Source: NC2004 sp050874905 (GTDB taxonomy: Bacteria; Bacillota; Clostridia; Lachnospirales; Lachnospiraceae). Taken from it: a stretch of 64,000 nt of DNA. Shown piece after piece: positions 60,060 through 64,000 of this stretch. The stretch's first letter is position 1; every line of letters starts with the position of its first letter. The DNA is taken from positions 1 through 64,000 of the forward strand of contig JBNMLP010000009.1 of the NCBI GenBank assembly GCA_050874905.1, in the 5' to 3' direction. Under the pieces are notes generated by a model, which saw only the letters and a program-made list of their open reading frames with translations, did not search any database and was not told where the DNA came from. The position numbers were made by a program, and so were the translations under genes.

Positions 60060-61439
60060 TTATAGTATGTGTTCTTTTCTTGCAATGATGAGAAAACAAA
60101 TGACATGTACAAAAAATGTAATGATCCAGGTGATCGGGTAGGAAAGGTACAGTACAAACATTGTATGAAACTCCGGAAGCCGGAAGATTGTAAAGATCAA
60201 CAACAGTCGAAGTCCACAGGCTCCGATCAGTGATACGATCATCGGAAGTACTGCATATCCAAGTCCACGAAGCACACCTACCATCACATCCATCATACCA
60301 CAAAGGGCGTAAGTCACACAGATCACCCGAAGCCGCTGCATTCCGGCATCAATAACTGCCGGGCTGGACGAATAGATCCGGAGCAGGCTTCTTCCAAACA
60401 GATGCGCCCCATTGCCAAGCAGCAACCCGGTCAGGATCACCAGTGCCTGCGCGGTAAAGAGGATCCGGATCACCCGTTTTCTCTGTCCCGCTCCCATGTT
60501 CTGTCCGACAAATGTCAGCGCACTCTGATAAAATGCATTCATAGCCATATAGACAAAGCCTTCAATATTGGCCGCTGCGGAATTGCCCGCCATGATCACT
60601 GCACCAAAGGAATTGACCGAGCTTTGGATCACGACATTGGATAGTGCAAACACAATGCCCTGTATTCCCGCCGGAATACCGATCTGCATGATACGGACAA
60701 ATATCGTTTGGTGCATACGGATCTTTTTTAAGTTCAAATGAACGGCACCCTTTTCCCGTATCAGACACCGGATCACCAGTGCTGCCGAGATACACTGCGA
60801 CACTACCGTCGCCAGCGCAACCCCTGCCACATCCATCTGGAATACCAGCACGAACAACAGGTTTAAAATAACATTGACAATGCCGGAAAAAAACAGATAG
60901 TAAAGCGGACGTTTCGTATCTCCCAATGCCCGCAGCACTGCACTTCCGAAGTTATACACCATCATACCCGTCATACCGAAAAAGTAGATCCTTAAATATA
61001 AGGTGGCAAGATCTAACACCTCTGCCGGGGTACTCATTAAAACCAGGATCCGTCTGGCAAATACAACACCGAATACATTTAAAAATAATCCACTGATGAT
61101 ACTGACAAATACCGCCGTGTGTACGGTATCGGATAGCTCCTGCTCCTTCTTTGCCCCGTAATACCTTGCACATAACACATTCACACCAACGGAAAGCCCG
61201 ATAAACAGGTTCGTCAGCAGATTGATCAGTGCAGTATTGGAGCCTACCGCAGCCAGCGAATTGTCTCCGACAAATCTTCCGACAACGACGATATCTGCTG
61301 CATTAAACAGAAGCTGCAGCATACTCGAACACATCAATGGAAGGGCAAATAACAGCATTTTCGTCCAGATGGAACCTGTGGTCAGATCCATCGCATAGCT
61401 TTTGGACTTCCCTTTCTTTTGTATTGCATGTTCTCTCAC
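60060..61439 (-). CDS. MATE-family multidrug/Na+ antiporter
   Basis: This 459-residue integral membrane protein has 12 predicted helices. MATE signatures include DLTTGSIWTKMLLFALPLMCSSMLQLLFNAADIVVVGRFVGDNSLAAVGS and VGVNVLCARYYGAKKEQELSDTVHTAV. It would export organic cations or drugs in exchange for Na+ or H+. Start is a GTG at 61439. It is the first of two adjacent MATE genes with low mutual identity. The substrate is unknown. Confidence 0.92.
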   Translation of the reverse strand: MREHAIQKKGKSKSYAMDLTTGSIWTKMLLFALPLMCSSMLQLLFNAADIVVVGRFVGDNSLAAVGSNTALINLLTNLFIGLSVGVNVLCARYYGAKKEQELSDTVHTAVFVSIISGLFLNVFGVVFARRILVLMSTPAEVLDLATLYLRIYFFGMTGMMVYNFGSAVLRALGDTKRPLYYLFFSGIVNVILNLLFVLVFQMDVAGVALATVVSQCISAALVIRCLIREKGAVHLNLKKIRMHQTIFVRIMQIGIPAGIQGIVFALSNVVIQSSVNSFGAVIMAGNSAAANIEGFVYMAMNAFYQSALTFVGQNMGAGQRKRVIRILFTAQALVILTGLLLGNGAHLFGRSLLRIYSSSPAVIDAGMQRLRVICVTYALCGMMDVMVGVLRGLGYAVLPMIVSLIGACGLRLLLIFTIFRLPEFHTMFVLYLSYPITWIITFFVHVICFLIIARKEHIL

Positions 61440-61504
61440 GTTCTCATCTTCTTTCCTATAGTATCACTCATTTTAATGCAGATTGCAATCCGTTCATTTT
61501 CCAC

Positions 61505-62842
61505 TTAATTGTGGAACAACTGACGGCGTTTTTTCTCCGACAGATTCGGCAAAAGAAGCAGCACTGCCTTGCAGATATTGTCTGCGATCATACAACACCA
61601 GACCGCCGTAAGGGAAAGCTTCCATACCTTGACACAGAGTGCGGTAAACAAGATCCGCACCGCCCACATACTGAACGTTTCCACAAAAAACGGATACCGG
61701 GTCTTTCCCAGTCCATAAAAGATTCCTTCCATAATGATCATCAGTCCAAAAAACGGTTCTGAAAATGCCACCAGCTTCAGCATGGAGGCACCGATCGCTG
61801 CCACCTGCGTACTGCTTGTCAAAAGTCTCATCAATGGATAAGACGTCACATAAAGCAAAATACCGTTAAACACCATCATCGCCATTGTCACGACGATACT
61901 CATTTTCGTCACCATCTCATATTTCTCCCGGTTGTGTTCCCCCAGAGAAATGCCGATCAAGGCAGACGTAGCAGTACGAAGCCCATATCCCGGAATATAA
62001 AAGATCGTCTCTGCCGTCACTGCGATCGAATGAGCCGCAAATACTGTCGTTCCCATACCGGAAACCAGTCTTGCAAATACGACATAGCCAAAGCAGGAAG
62101 CACAGTTCGTCGCCAGCACCGGCAATGCGATCTGAAAACATTCTTTTAATTCTCCTTTATCAACAACAAAGGAAGCGTAAGAAAAGGAAAGCTCTTTATG
62201 TCTGCGGTAACAAAGATACATGGCACTTCCGCCGAACGTATAGGAAAGCGCAGAAGCGATCGCCGCTCCTGTAACACCGAAACCACAGGCATAGATAAAT
62301 ACCGCATTCAGTATAATATTACACACATTCGTAAGCACACTGATCACCATCGGTGTCTTCGTATCTTTCACCGCACGCATGGCAGCCGCAAACACGGTTG
62401 ACGCCGTCCGGAACACCATCGGTGCACTGATGATCGCAAAATATACGGATGCCTGTTTGCGTATGGCAGGCTCCGCCCCCATCCATGCAGGGATCACCGG
62501 GCTTAAGATCACACAGATTGCACCAAGGACAATCCCGCTGACAACAACTAAAAATACGGTAAGCATCGTCATGTGTGTACGCTTTTCTTCTTCCCTTGCC
62601 CCGTAATACCTTGCGATCAGTGCAAGCACTGCCACACCGATCGCAGACGGCACACTGGCAAAGAGCCATGTGATCGTCGTTGTAATGCTCACGGATGCCG
62701 TCGCCTGCTCCCCCAGATGACCGACCATTGCGGTATCGACATATTGTAAAAGTGTCGAGAGAATCTGTTCTAAGATCGTGGGGATCGCCAGTGTAATGAG
62801 CATTTTTCCCACATCTCTTTTTGATAATCCCGCTTGTTCCAT
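61505..62842 (-). CDS. Second MATE-family antiporter
   Basis: The protein, 445 residues from the ATG at 62842, has 12 helices and MATE motifs (TLAIPTILEQILSTLLQYVDTAMVGHLGEQATASVS, VAVLALIARYYGAREEEKRTHM). GAGGA precedes the ATG. The alternative start at 62929 overlaps the histidine kinase gene. The kinase stop is 4 bases upstream, so the two are likely co-transcribed and the kinase might sense a substrate of the pump (inference). Confidence 0.92.
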   Translation of the reverse strand: MEQAGLSKRDVGKMLITLAIPTILEQILSTLLQYVDTAMVGHLGEQATASVSITTTITWLFASVPSAIGVAVLALIARYYGAREEEKRTHMTMLTVFLVVVSGIVLGAICVILSPVIPAWMGAEPAIRKQASVYFAIISAPMVFRTASTVFAAAMRAVKDTKTPMVISVLTNVCNIILNAVFIYACGFGVTGAAIASALSYTFGGSAMYLCYRRHKELSFSYASFVVDKGELKECFQIALPVLATNCASCFGYVVFARLVSGMGTTVFAAHSIAVTAETIFYIPGYGLRTATSALIGISLGEHNREKYEMVTKMSIVVTMAMMVFNGILLYVTSYPLMRLLTSSTQVAAIGASMLKLVAFSEPFFGLMIIMEGIFYGLGKTRYPFFVETFSMWAVRILFTALCVKVWKLSLTAVWCCMIADNICKAVLLLLPNLSEKKRRQLFHN

Positions 62843-62846
62843 ATGA

Positions 62847-64000
62847 TTAGTCCTCACTTCCCGCCTGTAGTCTGTCACACATGCTCTCGCATAGCTGCAT
62901 GACATCCTCCATCGCCACATCAGCGACATAGGCGTATAAAAGCTTCATTCCTTCTTTCAACTCTTCCGGAATCACATATTGCTTTAATTCTTCCATTTTT
63001 TCATCCACATATTCCAGATCAAACTGTTCCATCTGCTCCCGGATCTGCATCAGACATGACACCCATTCGTTTTTCGTAAGCTGCTTTTTCCGACCCCCCT
63101 TTGTCTCCTCTGATTCTTTTTCTTCCTGCATCACCTTGTGGATCAGCTCTGGGGGCAGAAAATGATAAATCTCCCTGCAAATGGCAGGAAACTCAATCGG
63201 CTTTGCCACAAAACCATCCATGCCTGCCTCCTCAAATTCCTTTCTGGCATCCATCATGGCATTTGCCGTCAAAGCGATGATTGGCAGAGTCTGATATGCT
63301 TTTCCCGGAAGCTGCCGGATTTCTTTTGTTGCTTCAATTCCATCCATAACAGGCATCATATGATCCATCAGCACCAGATCATATGCATGCTGCTTTACCA
63401 TTTGCAATGCCTCAGCTCCATTACGCGCTGTTTCGATCTGCATTTTAAGCGGCCCCAGCAAAGCCTTTGCCACTACCAGATTCATATCATTATCATCAAC
63501 CAACAGCACTCTCGCTTCCGGTGCTTCAAACATCCACTCTTTTGTTTCTTTCTTTTTATGTTTCTCCCGGGAAGGCTCAGCCTCTCTGATCGGCGTCCAG
63601 TCCTCTACCCTCTGCCGGATCGTAAAGAAAAAGGTGCTGCCCTCTCCGTATACACTATGCAGGGAAATATCGCCTCCCATACGTTTTACCAGATCACGGG
63701 AAATAGCAAGTCCCAGTCCGGTGCCTTCTTTTTCCCGGTTTTTCTTCACATCTACCCGTTCAAAAGAATCGAACAACACCTGCTGGTCTTCTTCTTTGAT
63801 TCCCACTCCGGTATCCGCAACTGCAATATAAAGCTGCACCGCATTATCCGCCTGTTCCCGCTCTTCTAAGCGCACTGTCAGCTTCACCTGACCTTCTTCT
63901 GTATATTTGATCGCATTTCCCACCAGATTTACAATGACCTGACGCAGTCTTCCAGCATCTCCGATCAGACGGCATGGAAGGTTCTGGTCAAGATCGTAGA
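62847..64000 (-). CDS. Hybrid sensor histidine kinase, 3' part only
   Basis: The reading frame is open through the right window edge, so the start lies outside. Visible in order are: the HATPase domain (N box LVGNAIKYT, G1 ADTGVGIKEED, G2 KEGTGLGLAISRDLVKRMGG), a linker, a receiver domain (LLVDDNDMNLVVAKALL, phospho-Asp in LVLMDHMMPVMDGIEA, Lys in FVAKPIEF) and a C-terminal helical region of about 110 residues that could be a degenerate Hpt domain. The codon read as GTG at 63921 is internal, inside the N box. The sensor part is not visible. Confidence 0.9.
   Translation of the reverse strand, partial: YDLDQNLPCRLIGDAGRLRQVIVNLVGNAIKYTEEGQVKLTVRLEEREQADNAVQLYIAVADTGVGIKEEDQQVLFDSFERVDVKKNREKEGTGLGLAISRDLVKRMGGDISLHSVYGEGSTFFFTIRQRVEDWTPIREAEPSREKHKKKETKEWMFEAPEARVLLVDDNDMNLVVAKALLGPLKMQIETARNGAEALQMVKQHAYDLVLMDHMMPVMDGIEATKEIRQLPGKAYQTLPIIALTANAMMDARKEFEEAGMDGFVAKPIEFPAICREIYHFLPPELIHKVMQEEKESEETKGGRKKQLTKNEWVSCLMQIREQMEQFDLEYVDEKMEELKQYVIPEELKEGMKLLYAYVADVAMEDVMQLCESMCDRLQAGSED

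Noticed and set aside
60037..60303. Upstream extension of manA by 89 residues
   Set aside because: The sequence reads as low-complexity, overlaps the 3' part of the MATE gene and has no ribosome site; the ATG at 60036 has a clear one and gives the normal protein start.
63138..63869. Plus-strand frame of 243 codons inside the histidine kinase
   Set aside because: Antisense to well-conserved HATPase and receiver motifs; no ribosome site.

Overview
The window reads as a chromosomal segment of a spore-forming, low-to-moderate GC gut Firmicute, most likely a Lachnospiraceae. This is inferred from the class II galT, the cotJABC spore-coat operon, a T-box ahead of leuA, the eukaryotic-type NADP isocitrate dehydrogenase, BspA-like surface proteins and the birA-DUF6145-coaX-dusB-greA-lysS gene order. 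I saw no tRNA, rRNA or CRISPR array.

Layout. Positions 1-1360 hold an AraC-type regulator, a divergent 25-residue peptide gene and some ORF debris at the left edge. Positions 1437-9929 are a leftward lactose/galactose operon: lacZ, a GPH-type sugar symporter, galK, galE and galT. They would import lactose, cleave it and feed galactose into the Leloir pathway. A second AraC regulator (10232-11089) is divergent from lacZ, with a long imperfect inverted repeat between them. A chemoreceptor gene follows at 11146-12852.

Positions 13235-31177 are the transfer, partition and surface part of an integrated conjugative element of the Tn1549/CTn-like kind, all leftward. It carries a DUF3970 protein, parA with an in-frame amber codon, parB, ssb, a DUF6017-like protein, a secreted CAP protein, a thioester/Cna-B adhesin fused in frame to the C-terminal half of a VirB4 ATPase, a type I holin-like toxin with an antisense RNA, a lysozyme/NlpC-P60 hydrolase, mobC, a MOBP relaxase, a PcfB-like protein and a VirD4 coupling protein. 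No integrase, VirB6 or VirB3/PrgI gene is present, so the element looks decayed. Five copies of a 21-bp palindrome lie in clusters directly upstream of mobC and of a neighbouring membrane protein gene.

Positions 31435-39176 return to housekeeping genes: lysS, greA, dusB, coaX, DUF6145, birA and a YfhO-like membrane protein. The rightward cotJABC operon (39289-40399) has a candidate sigma-E promoter. Next come leuA with its T-box leader (40497-42480), a BspA-like repeat protein, icd, a rightward Na/Pi cotransporter, and a leftward surface protein of about 2,440 residues built from four beta-helix modules (48495-55814). The right end holds a YitT-like membrane domain fused to a cytidylate-kinase-like domain, ptsI, manA, two MATE exporters and the 3' part of a hybrid histidine kinase that runs off the window.

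The features most worth a second look are the adhesin-VirB4 fusion, the five palindromes in the conjugative element, the toxin/antisense pair driven by two promoters with identical hexamers, the divergent small peptide beside the first AraC gene, and the YitT-kinase fusion.
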